From: Chrysochromulina parva
Lineage: Eukaryota; Haptophyta; Prymnesiales; Chrysochromulinaceae
Assembly: GCA_002887195.1 (NCBI GenBank)
Contig: PJAB01000479.1
Coordinates: forward strand, 1-25,745
DNA length: 25,745 nt
Reading direction: 5' to 3'
Numbering within the stretch: the first letter of the stretch is position 1; each line of letters opens with the position of its first letter. A program made the translations under genes and the position numbers. This document shows positions 9,087-17,531 of this stretch, piece by piece. The notes below the pieces were generated by a model. It was not told where the DNA came from. It did no database searches and saw only the letters and a program-made list of their open reading frames with translations.

Positions 9087-9218
9087 GTCAAGTCAAGTCA
9101 AGTCAAGTCAAGTCTCCATCGACTCCCGTCCTCCCCTGCTGGCTTCCGGAGCACATTCGATAGGCTTCCGTTTGGTTGTCTGTTGTTTCTGTATAGACTT
9201 GACTTGACTTGACTTGAC
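9087..9218. mobile_element. MITE-like element 1 with GTCAA pentamer terminal inverted repeats
   Basis: The left end is a run of GTCAA (9087-9114) and the right end is a run of its complement (9196-9218), giving a perfect 23-base terminal inverted repeat. CCAGAAAACGA occurs at 9076-9086 and again at 9218-9228. That equals a 10-11 base target-site duplication, with one shared base at the right edge. No protein is encoded. The element lies 14 bases upstream of the AAA+ gene's ATG, so it is in that gene's leader or promoter. Confidence 0.72.
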
Positions 9219-9228
9219 CAGAAAACGA

Positions 9229-9858
9229 AACTGTGATTCACAAGTCAGTTACAGTACTGTTTGGTAAAATAAACCGGGGTTTGGTATGCAACGGGCTTGG
9301 AGCATTCCCCGGGCCCCATGGCGCTCAACATACGAGAGTCGCCTCTTACATGTACCGGACCACCGTCACACGACCTCACGAGTACACCTACACGGGCTCC
9401 GCTGCCTCCGCCCCGAAGTCCGATCGGCAAAGTTGAAAGGGAAAGTACGGTACTGACCGGGGGGGACGCGGTCGGAGGCTGAGCTCTTGATTGCTCTTTA
9501 TCGTCTTTGGTTGCACTTTGCCTATAACTTAAACTTTTCCTAGTGCACTTTCGACTTTGGTTCAGTTCAGTTCAGTTCAGTTCAGTCTGGTTGTCTGTTG
9601 TTTATGCAGTAACTGAACTGAACTGAACGACTTTGGGACCACTCTCCCCGGCACTGGTGCTTCTGGCCGGGTCACGGGTGCTAAACCTAAAGAGTGGACT
9701 GATTTCACTTTCGACTTTGAAAGGAAGGTCGAGTGTCAGGTGAGAGGGTCCAGAGTGTGCTCTTCCGTCTTCGACAATATACAATTTTGCTTTTTGCATT
9801 TTGGCTCTCGTTGAGGGCGATGACATCGGCCGATGACAAACAGGCGGGAAACGAGCTC
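9229..9858. other. Region between element 1 and zinc-finger gene 3' end
   Basis: There is no gene I can support here. It contains element 2 (9561-9627). The rest is moderately AT-rich and probably holds the upstream region of the AAA+ gene and the 3' untranslated region of the zinc-finger gene. Confidence 0.5.
9561..9627. mobile_element. MITE-like element 2 with TTCAG pentamer terminal inverted repeats
   Basis: Five copies of TTCAG (9561-9585) face three copies of CTGAA (9613-9627). The insertion is bounded on both sides by CGACTTTGG (9552-9560 and 9628-9636), a 9-base target-site-duplication-like repeat. The 67-base element contains TGGTTGTCTGTTGTTT, which is also found at the matching place near the right repeat of element 1. 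It is non-coding. Confidence 0.75.
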
Positions 9859-10641
9859 TCAGTACGCTCTCCCCTCTACAACTCGACACACCTCTACAAC
9901 CTCTGCCTCGTCCGCTGGGAGGCACGGGTGCGCGGCGCCCATCGTCCCTTCCTCGAGGACCTCTCCCAACAACTCGTCGGCCGCTAGCTCATGCCCCGGC
10001 GCCAGGCCCACGAGCGGAGCAACGGCTAGCTCACTGGCCATCGCATGGCGTGCAGCGGCGGCCGCGGCCTCCGCGGAGGCTGCTTCGGCGGTGGCCGCTG
10101 CCATGGCTGCTGAATCGACCCACTGCAACTCAAATTTTGTGTGCTTCGTGAGTTTCCGATGCTGTCGCCACTGATGCTGCGTCATGCATATCATCCCGCA
10201 TCGCTCGCAGCGAATCGCCTTGCCCCTGTTGAGGCCTTCAATGCACATGCCCTCGTGCGCGCGGCGTTCCGTATCAGCCTTGAATCCAAGGCCGCAGCTT
10301 GCACACTGGAACTGGCGCTCCGTCACGTGCTTGCGAGCAAAGTGGCGCTGGAGCTGCTGCAGCGTGCCAAACTGCAACTCGCATTCGGGGCAGATTGCGG
10401 GCACCCCATTGCGTTGGGCATTTGCGTCGTTGCGCATTGCGATCTGGTGCGTGGCTCGCCTGTGCTTATCGACGGCAGCAAGAGACTCGAAGCGCTCGCC
10501 ACACTCGAGGCACGCGAACTTGCCGTCGGCCGCGCTGGATTGACCGCTGATGCGATCGAGCATGTCTTCGCGTGTGGGTCGTAGCACGCGCGCGTCGGCA
10601 GCCTCCACGCGGGCTGGGTCGACGGCCAAGATGGCCATCAT
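9859..10641 (-). CDS. C2H2 zinc-finger protein
   Basis: This is a 260-residue single-exon gene starting at ATG 10641. Four fingers are visible. Finger 1 uses Cys44, Cys47, His60, His65; finger 2 uses Cys84, Cys87, His100, His105; finger 3 is C2HC-like with Cys113, Cys116, His129, Cys133; finger 4 uses Cys145, Cys148, His161, His167. The fingers are separated by irregular linkers rather than the TGEKP type, so they may bind RNA or protein as well as DNA. An Ala/Glu-rich helical tract (~178-200) and an acidic C-terminus follow, as seen in regulators. The target is unknown. It is divergent from the light-harvesting gene at 10979. Confidence 0.75.
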   Translation of the reverse strand: MMAILAVDPARVEAADARVLRPTREDMLDRISGQSSAADGKFACLECGERFESLAAVDKHRRATHQIAMRNDANAQRNGVPAICPECELQFGTLQQLQRHFARKHVTERQFQCASCGLGFKADTERRAHEGMCIEGLNRGKAIRCERCGMICMTQHQWRQHRKLTKHTKFELQWVDSAAMAAATAEAASAEAAAAAARHAMASELAVAPLVGLAPGHELAADELLGEVLEEGTMGAAHPCLPADEAEVVEVCRVVEGRAY

Positions 10642-10978
10642 TCTCGAGCGGAGAGGAGGGTCACTTCCCCTAGGGCCTGCACTAGTGTATTCATGTTAAT
10701 ACTCACACACACGTAAGGAGTATTCATACATGAAGGGTCGTCATCTTTATTCACACACTCCAACAAGTACATGTACTAAGCAAAAGACATATTCACACGC
10801 ACGGTTGTACGTTCACACGACGCACGACACCGCCGTCATGAAGTGCTCTCCACGACGCCCATTTGCTCTGCCGACAAAATCTCATGTGTGCTCATTTATG
10901 AAGTGCCCCTTTGCTCCCTCCGATTGCTGAGCGTCGTCTATCACGCGCTCGCGCTCGCAGAGCCGTTTTTCGGAGACC
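10642..10978. promoter_or_regulatory. Divergent promoter region between zinc-finger and LHC 1 genes
   Basis: These 337 bases are AT-richer than their flanks. An imperfect inverted repeat spans 10691-10738: TTCATGT and ACTC on the left mirror GAGT and ACATGAA on the right. The left arm ends AATACTC and the right arm starts GAGTATT. TTCACAC recurs at 10750, 10792 and 10812. These repeats could be shared regulatory sites, but none is a motif I can name. Confidence 0.4.
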
Positions 10979-11822
10979 ATGCTCGCCGTCCTCTCCGCTC
11001 CCGCTGCCTTCTTGCCGGCCGTGCAGCTGCCGGCGTCCCGCTCCAACGTGCAGGTCCGTCGCCCAGGAACATCCTTGCTCTGAGGCCGTGTCTGGCCGCC
11101 GGCGCAGCCTGAGAGGCGTCACAGCGCGCAAGCCAAGGCATCCGGTTCCCGGGCCTCATCCGCCACGCTCACGCTTGCGCCCTTCTCGCCAACGTCCTCC
11201 GCAGATGCGCATCGATGACACCTTTGCACCCGCTGGCATGGGCAAGGAGTACCTTCAGCAGCCGCGCAAGCCGCTCTCCGAGTACGTCGGCGCGTCGCAG
11301 GAGCTGGCCGCCTTCCCTGGCGGCGTGGTGCAGCCGTGGGACCCGATGTCCTTCTCCAAGCTGAACATGGTCAGCGGCAACAACCCCGACGTCGGATGGC
11401 TGCGGGAGGCCGAGCTGAAGCACGGCAGGATGAGCATGCTCGCAGTGACGGGCATCATTGTGCAGTCGTCGGGCATCCACCTGCCGGGCAATGCGGAGAT
11501 CGACTTCTCGGGCGCGTCCAACTGGGCCACCGCGCCCACGACGCTGCCGCTTGTCGCGTGGAGCCAGGTGCTTCTCTTCATCGGCCTTGTGGAGGGCTGC
11601 ACCTCCCAGGGACTCTTCGACCTGTATAACGGCGTGGGCACCCGGGAGCCGGGCAACCTGGGCCCGTTCTTCGGATCGGGCATGCTCTCGAAGGACAAAA
11701 AGGCCGCCGATCTGATGCGCCTAAAGGAGCTCAAGAACGGTCGGCTCGCCATGATTGCCTGGGCCGGCATCATGTCCAACCACTTCATTCCCGGCGCGCT
11801 GCCGGGCTGCATGTTCAACTGA
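10979..11822 (+). CDS. Light-harvesting fucoxanthin-chlorophyll a/c binding protein (LHC gene 1)
   Basis: The exons are 10979-11053 and 11205-11822, giving 230 residues. Exon 1 codes MLAVLSAPAAFLPAVQLP, a signal peptide with an AAF-type plastid import motif, followed by a short transit region ending SNVQ. Exon 2 starts MRIDDTFAP. Chlorophyll-binding helix A is WLREAELKHGRMSMLAVTG and helix C is MRLKELKNGRLAMIAWAG; their Glu-x-x-His/Asn-x-Arg motifs supply chlorophyll ligands and inter-helix salt bridges. The middle helix is LVAWSQVLLFIGLVEG. The length and order of three membrane helices match the family. The protein collects light in the thylakoid for photosystem I or II; I cannot assign the subfamily. 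The long unspliced frame starting at 10911 would give an Arg-rich N-terminus without a targeting peptide, so I reject it. Confidence 0.9.
11054..11204 (+). other. Intron in LHC gene 1, 151 nt
   Basis: The donor is GTGCAG|GTCCGT and the acceptor is CTCCGCAG|ATGCGC, phase 0. The intron links the targeting peptide exon to the mature protein. The donor is weak beyond GT, but no other site joins the two frames so cleanly. No direct repeat connects its ends. Confidence 0.75.
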
Positions 11823-12487
11823 GGGACGAGCATGGACGACACAAAGTCGCGCGCCTTTCGATCCCGTCTCACGACCATTCTGCGCGCCTTGCCGTGCACG
11901 AGAGCGAGAGTCACAAGAGATAGAGTTACGAGTCCCCACCCTCACCCGCACCCGGCGCGGGACACAGGTAACAGCAAGCTCTGGAAAAGATCCTTGTAGT
12001 GCTTTTGTTGAGGTGGCCGTGTATATGCCTGAGGTGCTTACTCAAAATACATCCTGAGCCTGATCTGATAACAGCCCTGCACGCGGTTTTAACGCTTCCG
12101 GCTATCGGGCTTCCGGCACGGGCGCTTGGTGGACGGGACGCATCTCCCCCGATCGCCGATGGCGGGCGTCAGCCGCGAGCCGGCACGGTCGCGGCGGGCG
12201 GGGCCCGGGCCGGGCGGACGCGCGCCCCCCCCACGGTGGGGTGACGGTCGGCGGTGCGCGGGCCCGGGCGGGCTCCGGCAAAACCCGAAAACCCAAAACG
12301 ACCGCGGCGGTAATCAATGTTAAATCAATGACCATAATAGCGGGGTAAGCGGTAACGAAGCTCGAGCGTCGAGGGTACGACATAAGTCATAACCGAGAGC
12401 GCGTCACGGGCACATAGACGTGCAACGACTCGACGCAAAGCCACGGTGGCCGCGCGTGGAGGCCCCGCGCCGGCCCAAAGACATATT
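11823..12487. other. Convergent intergenic region with GC-rich block
   Basis: There is no gene between two convergent stop codons. 12110-12290 is extremely GC-rich, with repeated GGGCCCGGGC and CCGGGC words and several possible hairpins. It then changes sharply to an AT-richer stretch holding a direct repeat of AATCAATG. Similar GC-rich blocks occur at about 20155-20310 and 24018-24060, so this may be a dispersed repeat. Confidence 0.45.
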
Positions 12488-13696
12488 TCAAAGCTGCCCC
12501 GGTGCCCCTTCCTCACACGAGTAGCCCCACGCCTTCGAGTACGCTTCCCACTTCTCCGCGACGAGCTCGCGTAGGCCAGCGGGCAGCGGCTTGTGCGCAT
12601 TCTTCTGGTACCCTTTGAGCTTGGGCCCTCCTCGCTCCACACCATGGGGCTGACCCACCTGCAGCGAGGCCACGCGCTGCTTGACGCACTCGTCGAATCC
12701 CGAGAGGCCGAGCTCGGCGTACACGCGCCCGACGGCGGCTGTTGGGTCTGTCGAGAGCTCCTCGAAGGACATCTCGACCAGCCGACCTGCCGGGATCAGT
12801 GCCCGGTCCGCCGCGTACTCTTCCCACAGAGTGACGAATTGCTCAAGGATGAAGTCATGGATTTGGGCGTTCGTCGGCTGCGCCAGGTACATGTGCCAGT
12901 AGGTGGTATCGGCCATGTGGCACGCGGATTGGTACACGACGAGTGGGTGCCGGTGCAGGTACACGAACGACGCCTCTGGGAAGAGCTGTAGCAGCAGCGC
13001 CACACGCGCCGTGTGCACCGGAGACTTGAGCAGTAGACGCTTGCCACCGCAGCGGAGGCTCAGCTTGCGCAGCAGGTGGATGAAGGCGGCAGTCCAGCGT
13101 CGCTTGTCGGCCTCGGGCGCGTTCTTGAAGGAGAAGTACGGTCGGAACGATGGCTCGTCCGTCATGAATGTGAGCGGCATATAAGGCGATGTGCCCGCGC
13201 TGAGCACGTTGACCCCGAGCTCGTCCTCCTGCGGCGTGTCAAGGTCGAGCGCCATCTCGTCCATGGGGCGCTTCTCGGACACAAGGCCCGCGAAGAGGAA
13301 CTTGACCGGCTCGAGCCACAGGAACGCCGACGGAAACGCGACACAGAACGTGGAGCAGTAGCCGAACGTGGCATCGTCGAGTGCCATCAGCGAGTGAAGC
13401 AGCGTGGTCCCCGTGCGCGGATGGCCAAGGATGAAGACCGGGCGCGGATCGATTTTCTGCTTCTCAATGGCGCGCCCGTGCATGATCGCCTCGACGACGC
13501 TGAGTGCCGAGTTGAGCACTGCGATCGCCGTCACGAAGGCGACGCGCTGCCAATACCGCAGCCAGTCAACGTGCCGGCGGCGCACGTAGAGCAGCTCGAG
13601 CCATGCGAAGAGGCAAATGCCGCAGATGGCGTTGTTTTGAAAGGACCAGCGGTGCTTGGGAGTGAAATTCCAAGAAGAGGCCGGCATGGGAGACAT
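12488..13696 (-). CDS. Membrane-anchored PAPS-dependent sulfotransferase
   Basis: This is a 402-residue single-exon gene. An upstream ATG at 13783 adds 29 residues, but that stretch has far fewer G/C third bases than the rest, so I prefer ATG 13696. Two hydrophobic segments (~22-39 AICGICLFAWLELLYV, ~52-72 VAFVTAIAVLNSALSVVEAI) suggest a membrane anchor near the N-terminus. The 5'-phosphosulfate loop is visible as PVFILGHPRTGTTLLH (~86-101), and the 3'-phosphate region as FVYLHRHPLVVYQS (~244-257). LLLKSPVHT (~221-229) is typical of the Sulfotransfer_3 family. It would transfer sulfate from PAPS to a carbohydrate, lipid or small molecule, probably in the Golgi. The substrate is unknown. Confidence 0.85.
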   Translation of the reverse strand: MSPMPASSWNFTPKHRWSFQNNAICGICLFAWLELLYVRRRHVDWLRYWQRVAFVTAIAVLNSALSVVEAIMHGRAIEKQKIDPRPVFILGHPRTGTTLLHSLMALDDATFGYCSTFCVAFPSAFLWLEPVKFLFAGLVSEKRPMDEMALDLDTPQEDELGVNVLSAGTSPYMPLTFMTDEPSFRPYFSFKNAPEADKRRWTAAFIHLLRKLSLRCGGKRLLLKSPVHTARVALLLQLFPEASFVYLHRHPLVVYQSACHMADTTYWHMYLAQPTNAQIHDFILEQFVTLWEEYAADRALIPAGRLVEMSFEELSTDPTAAVGRVYAELGLSGFDECVKQRVASLQVGQPHGVERGGPKLKGYQKNAHKPLPAGLRELVAEKWEAYSKAWGYSCEEGAPGQL

Positions 13697-13878
13697 GGAT
13701 TCGCGTGTTCCTGATTTAAGGATTGTGTGAACACACAGTAATGGTAGACAGGTGTGCTCCGGACGTGGGTTGGTTGGGCTCATTAAGCCAATACGGCGCT
13801 TGTAAATTAAAAGTTGACTTGACTTGCCATGTCTTGAACTTGGTAATTATCGGCGCATACCCAGAGCCCCAGATCGGA
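13697..13878. promoter_or_regulatory. Divergent promoter region between sulfotransferase and LHC 2 genes
   Basis: These 182 bases lie between divergent starts. The stretch is AT-richer than the genes. TTGACTTGACTTG at 13814-13826 matches the pentamer run at the end of element 1 (9196-9218), but no second arm is seen here. Confidence 0.4.
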
Positions 13879-14586
13879 ATGCTCGCGCTCTCCTCCTCTG
13901 CCTCAATGTCCTTCGCGGCGCCGCTTGCCGCCCGCGTCACTCCTCGCGCGAGCATCTCCATGGTCAAGTCCGAATCCTTGCCATTCATGGAGCGCCCGAA
14001 AGCCCTCGACGGTGAGAAGCCTCACAATGCCCTCAAACGCACTTAAACACAGCTTGGCCCCGACGAGTAGCACGCATGCGCTCATCACCCTCCGTGTGCT
14101 TTGTGCCTTGGCATCACAGGCTCGATGCCCGGCGACGTGGGCTTTGACCCGCTCGGCCTCTCGTCGGCCGGAATCCCGCTCGGTTGGATGCGGGAAGCTG
14201 AGCTGAAGCACGGCCGCGTGTGCATGCTCGCGATTGTCGGCTGGATCGCCGCGGACATCGGCCTGCGCGCACCGGGGCTGCCGGCCGACTCGCCGCTGAT
14301 GTCGGTGACTTCGTTCACCGCCCACGACGCCGCAGTCAAGCAGGGTTCTATGATCGTGCTGCTCATCTTCTGCGGCGTGTGCGAGATCGCGGGCTTCGCG
14401 GCCATCCAGCAGACGCTGGAGGGGAAGCGCGCGCCGGGCGACTTTGCGCTGACGGGCAACATCCAGGTCACCGACTCGATCAAAAAGGCCGAGATCAAGC
14501 ACTCGCGTCTCGCCATGATGGCCTTCAGCGGCATCGCCACGCAGAGCGCCATCACCCACGGCGCCATCGGCTTCCCGTACTTCTGA
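13879..14586 (+). CDS. Light-harvesting chlorophyll a/c binding protein (LHC gene 2)
   Basis: The exons are 13879-14011 and 14120-14586, giving 199 residues. Exon 1 codes MLALSSSASMSFAAPLAARV, a signal peptide with an ASAFAP-like SFAAP motif, then a short transit segment. Splicing creates LDGSMPGDVGFDPLGLS, the hallmark N-terminal motif of LHC proteins, which proves the join. Helix A is WMREAELKHGRVCMLAIVGW and helix C is KKAEIKHSRLAMMAFSGIA, both with Glu-x-x-His-x-Arg chlorophyll and salt-bridge residues. The middle helix is MIVLLIFCGVCEIAGFAAI. It is a thylakoid antenna protein. It differs clearly from LHC gene 1 in helix C (His instead of Asn) and in the loops, so the two are not a recent tandem duplicate. 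Confidence 0.93.
14012..14119 (+). other. Intron in LHC gene 2, 108 nt, phase 1
   Basis: The donor is GACG|GTGAGA and the acceptor is CATCACAG|GCTCG. The join makes the conserved LDGSMPGDVGFDP motif. There is no terminal direct repeat. Confidence 0.93.
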
Positions 14587-14910
14587 GGGAGGGCTCGACC
14601 CGAGAATGGCGCCGCGCCCAGGCACGTGCAGCTCTCCATTCGCGACGGTCGCTTCGCTACCGTAGGCCTACCGCTGTATGAGAGCTTGAGAGGCGGCGCC
14701 TCCTGCCCTCCTCTGCCCGCCGCGAGCACGCGGCTGACCTAGCTATGGGGGTGCGATGGTGCCACGCCGCACGTGTTCGTCGCTCGAGTTATAAAACGTG
14801 TACCATTCTCGCACTCGAAAAGGCGCCGTATCGGGCTTCACGGCAAAATTCACGCACTCGAAAGAGAGCATGGCCTTGTGGCTTGACAGGCTCGCGCACG
14901 CTGCCTATTG
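14587..14910. other. Intergenic region between LHC gene 2 and RNA-methylase gene
   Basis: I find no gene here. CGCACTCGAAA occurs twice (about 14809 and 14853), and the region must hold the promoter of the downstream gene. Confidence 0.5.
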
Positions 14911-17531
14911 ATGCGACTTCGATATGTGGCGACGCTGCTGCTCGCTCCGCCAGTGATAACGCTGCTCGTGATAACGCCGCCAATTCGCCGCTATCGCGAC
15001 CTGCATCACATGGAACTGAGCCCCGACGCAACGCGCATCGGTTCACGATTGTATGTCGCCAAGCATCAGCAGAGTAGCTCCAAGGCCCTTGTCCTTGCTG
15101 AGAGCGCTATGCACGTGCTCGAGCCGATAGCACGCGCATCTTCGTATGGCAAGCTACTGGCAGAGCTCGACTCGCCAAGTCGGCCGGCTGTGCTTGAGCA
15201 ACCCTGGACGCTGCGCTACGAGTCGTTTGCAGCAGACGACGTTGGTCCGCGCGCCCACGAGTGCCTGTGTGGCGTGGCTCGATACTTGCCCGGCGAGCCC
15301 GCGGCTCGGCGTGGTGACACGGACAACGCGTTAGAGCTCGTGCTCGTGCGGACGCGCCGGCTCTGGTACCTCTGCCGCAATGTGGGTTCGGCAGCCTCAC
15401 AGCAGCAGCAGCGGCAGCAACGGCGGCTGTCAGCGTGGACGAGCCGCCCGTATAGCTTCTCGGCGGCGACCGACCCTGAGCTGGCGCTCCTCGCCGTCTC
15501 GCTCGCGCTGCAGCACCACGCTGCCTCCACTGGCCGCACCACCACCACTACTAGCGCCGGCGTGCTGCCACCGGTGCTGCTCGACCCTTGCTGCGGCTCT
15601 GGCACGGTCCTCTGCGCGGCGCGGCTGCGTGGGCTAAGGGCGGTGGGGTGCGACCTCAACCCTCTGGCTGTGCGTGGCGCCCGTGCCAACCTGGCATTTG
15701 CGGCACAGGAGTTTGGTTGGGAGGTTGCGAGTGTACCGACGGCGCTGGAGCACGATTGCACTACGCCGCTGCCCACCGAACAGGCCAAGACTGTGGGTTT
15801 GGTGGTGGCGTCGCTGCCGTGGGGTCGTGAGCAGCGTATCCCGCACGCTCGCTACCTTACCGATCTGCTCTGCGCGCTGGCCGCTTCAGTGCCCCACGCC
15901 AGCACCTTTGTAGTTCTCGCCACAGAGGCGTTCACAGCGACGTTCACCGACGATGCGCGATTGAGGGCGGCCTTTGACCTCGTGGCTCAGGCGCCGGTGC
16001 ACGGCAAACCGGGCGGTGCACCGCGCTGTCTGCTCTCCATCCTGAAGCCCACGGCGCTGGCAGCGGCGGCAGGCGCGACGGGCGAGATGGCGGCGGTGGC
16101 GGCGGCTGGGGTAGCCGCCGCTCACGAGCCTGCCGCCCTGATCACCGCACTGCTGAGCGGCGGTGGGCAGCGCGGTGCGGACACCGACAGCGCTCCTCCC
16201 GCGCGCGGCGAGCTGCTCGAATTCCAATGTCGCACTGCCGATCACGGGCGCCGATGGGTAAGGGCTCACCTCGACGAGCCACCCTGATGACGTCTGATTG
16301 CCTCCTAATTGCATCCCTCCTCACTCTGATGACGTCTGATTGCCCCCCTCATCAGGTGAGGGCTCACGTCGAGGAAGTCATCGAGGGGGCTGGGGCGGCC
16401 GAGAGGGGCGTTGCTGTGGCGGCGGCGGCGGCGGCGGCGTGGCGATGCCGTCTTGCTTGGGCAGATGAAGGCGCCCGCTCGTGTGCACTTCCCACAGAAC
16501 TAGTCCTCAAGAGATTCGGCGGAACCAACTGGCGTCGGCTGCGGGGCGGCGCCGCAAGCCCCGACACGGAGCAACCGGGGTCCGATCTACGCACGGGAGG
16601 CAGCCCGGTACCGGTAGATGCTGGCTCCATTCACAGTGGTGTTGGCTCCATTCACAGCCCGGTACCGATAGGTGCTGGCTACGGGATCGACACCACTGGT
16701 GTGCAGGGCGGTGCTTGCGCCATTGCCAACATGCGTGCCGGCGCACACGCCTTTTCCAGAGACGATGCCAATGCGGGTGCCAGTGCCAATACCGCACGCT
16801 CACTGCCTTCGGGTGCCAGTGCCAATACCGCATGCTCACTACCTTCTGCGTGGCGATCAACACACGATGAGTCGCTACGAGGCTTCGAAACAATGCTCGC
16901 CGCACAGAATGCGGCTCGGAAGCGCCACCACGCGGGCGCTGATGAGCGCCGCAATCGGCTGCTCGACACGCAGCTGTTCCCACGAGGGCACTCACCTCAC
17001 GATGAGTGCGCAAGCCTCTCTCTCGCGCGCGCCGAGTTGGCACGATTCAGCGCCGAGTTGGGCGCTCAACCGGCAGTTGGACCGGTGCTGTTGGGGGCGG
17101 CCGCCCTCCTGACCGTGCAGTCCCGGCGCGACGATCGGTGTGGCTGGGTTCTCGAGCGCTCAGCGCTGCTCAATTGCGGGGATGAGATGATGCGACGCCT
17201 CGTGCGCCTCATGATGGACTTCCTCGGCTTGCGTCGCGCGCCGTTCCGAGCGGGCGTGGAGGACGGCGCCGACGACCGAAGCAGTGCTGGTACGATCACG
17301 TGGATTGTGGAGAATGACCGATGGACGCCGACAGAGTCGCTCGCGCTCGCGACGGTACTGCGACGCCTCGCAGCTCGGCAACCCATCGGCCGCCAGCCCG
17401 CCGGCAAGGTGCTCACTGGGCAGTCGATGCTTGCTGATGCGTACCGCGCTCGCCTTCTGAGCTCGTGGCGGGAGAGGCTCTTCTCGGACCTGGCCGCCTG
17501 GCGTGTGAGATTCGGCTGGGGTGGAATGTAG
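14911..17531 (+). CDS. RNA methylase-like protein (UPF0020/Trm11 type) with long C-terminal extension
   Basis: The exons are 14911-16257 and 16356-17531, phase 0, about 840 residues. I start at ATG 14911; the frame opens with TTG one codon earlier. The AdoMet-binding motif LLDPCCGSGTVLCAARLRG (~223-241) is followed by VGCDLNP (~245-251), and motif IV is SLPWGR (~301-306). RPYSFSAATDPELALL (~179-194) resembles the segment preceding the methylase in THUMP/UPF0020 RNA methyltransferases, which methylate tRNA guanosine N2. Motif IV has Ser-Leu-Pro-Trp instead of the usual Asn/Asp-Pro-Pro-Tyr-like core, so substrate and activity are uncertain. The ~390-residue part after the intron has no domain I recognise. 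It contains Ala-rich and repeat-coded linkers, then a globular helical region (~640-840). The N-terminus is hydrophobic (VATLLLAPPVITLLVI) and may be a targeting peptide. Confidence 0.72.
16258..16355 (+). other. Intron B, 98 nt, phase 0, bounded by direct repeats
   Basis: The donor is GATGGG|GTAAGG-like (TGG|GTAAGG) and the acceptor is CATCAG|GTGAGG. The first 18 bases of the intron (16258-16275) match the first 18 of the next exon (16356-16373) at 15 positions, so readthrough codes VRAHLDE and spliced exon 2 codes VRAHVEE. Without splicing the frame stops at 16287, so removal is required for the full protein. Inside are two copies of GATGACGTCTGATTGC (16286-16301 and 16328-16343). Confidence 0.8.
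16286..16347 (+). repeat. Repeated GATGACGTCTGATTGC motif inside intron B
   Basis: GATGACGTCTGATTGCCTCC lies at 16286-16305 and GATGACGTCTGATTGCCCCC at 16328-16347, with TAATTGCATCC between them. The same core, with one extra G, is in the intron at 49-152. CTGAT and CTAAT are plausible branch-point sequences. Confidence 0.85.
16604..16690 (+). repeat. Degenerate coding repeat in methylase extension
   Basis: TGGCTCCATTCACAG occurs at 16622-16636 and 16643-16657. It is flanked by two copies of a CCCGGTACCGRTAG-like word. It codes a Gly/Ser/Ile/His-rich linker (GSIHSGVGSIHSPVP). Confidence 0.8.
16775..16846 (+). repeat. 36-bp coding tandem repeat (12-residue unit)
   Basis: The units at 16775-16810 and 16811-16846 differ at two bases. 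They code GASANTARSLPS and GASANTACSLPS. The period is a multiple of three, so the frame is kept. Confidence 0.9.

Noticed and set aside
8602..9207. 201-codon forward frame opposite the AAA+ gene
   Set aside because: It is a shadow of the AAA+ coding strand and runs through element 1.
9087..9218. Element 1 as a 5' leader intron of the AAA+ gene
   Set aside because: Read on the minus strand it starts GTCAAG but does not end in AG at the matching edge, and the outer direct repeats fit transposition better.
10911..11204. Unspliced N-terminal extension of LHC gene 1 (Arg/Pro-rich)
   Set aside because: It lacks a targeting peptide; a spliced model from ATG 10979 gives a standard signal plus plastid motif and keeps the frame.
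12280..12300. AAAACCC-like words as a telomeric repeat relic
   Set aside because: Only two to three irregular copies, too few and too variable.
13076..13714. 212-codon forward frame opposite the sulfotransferase
   Set aside because: Antisense shadow of a gene with clear PAPS-binding motifs.
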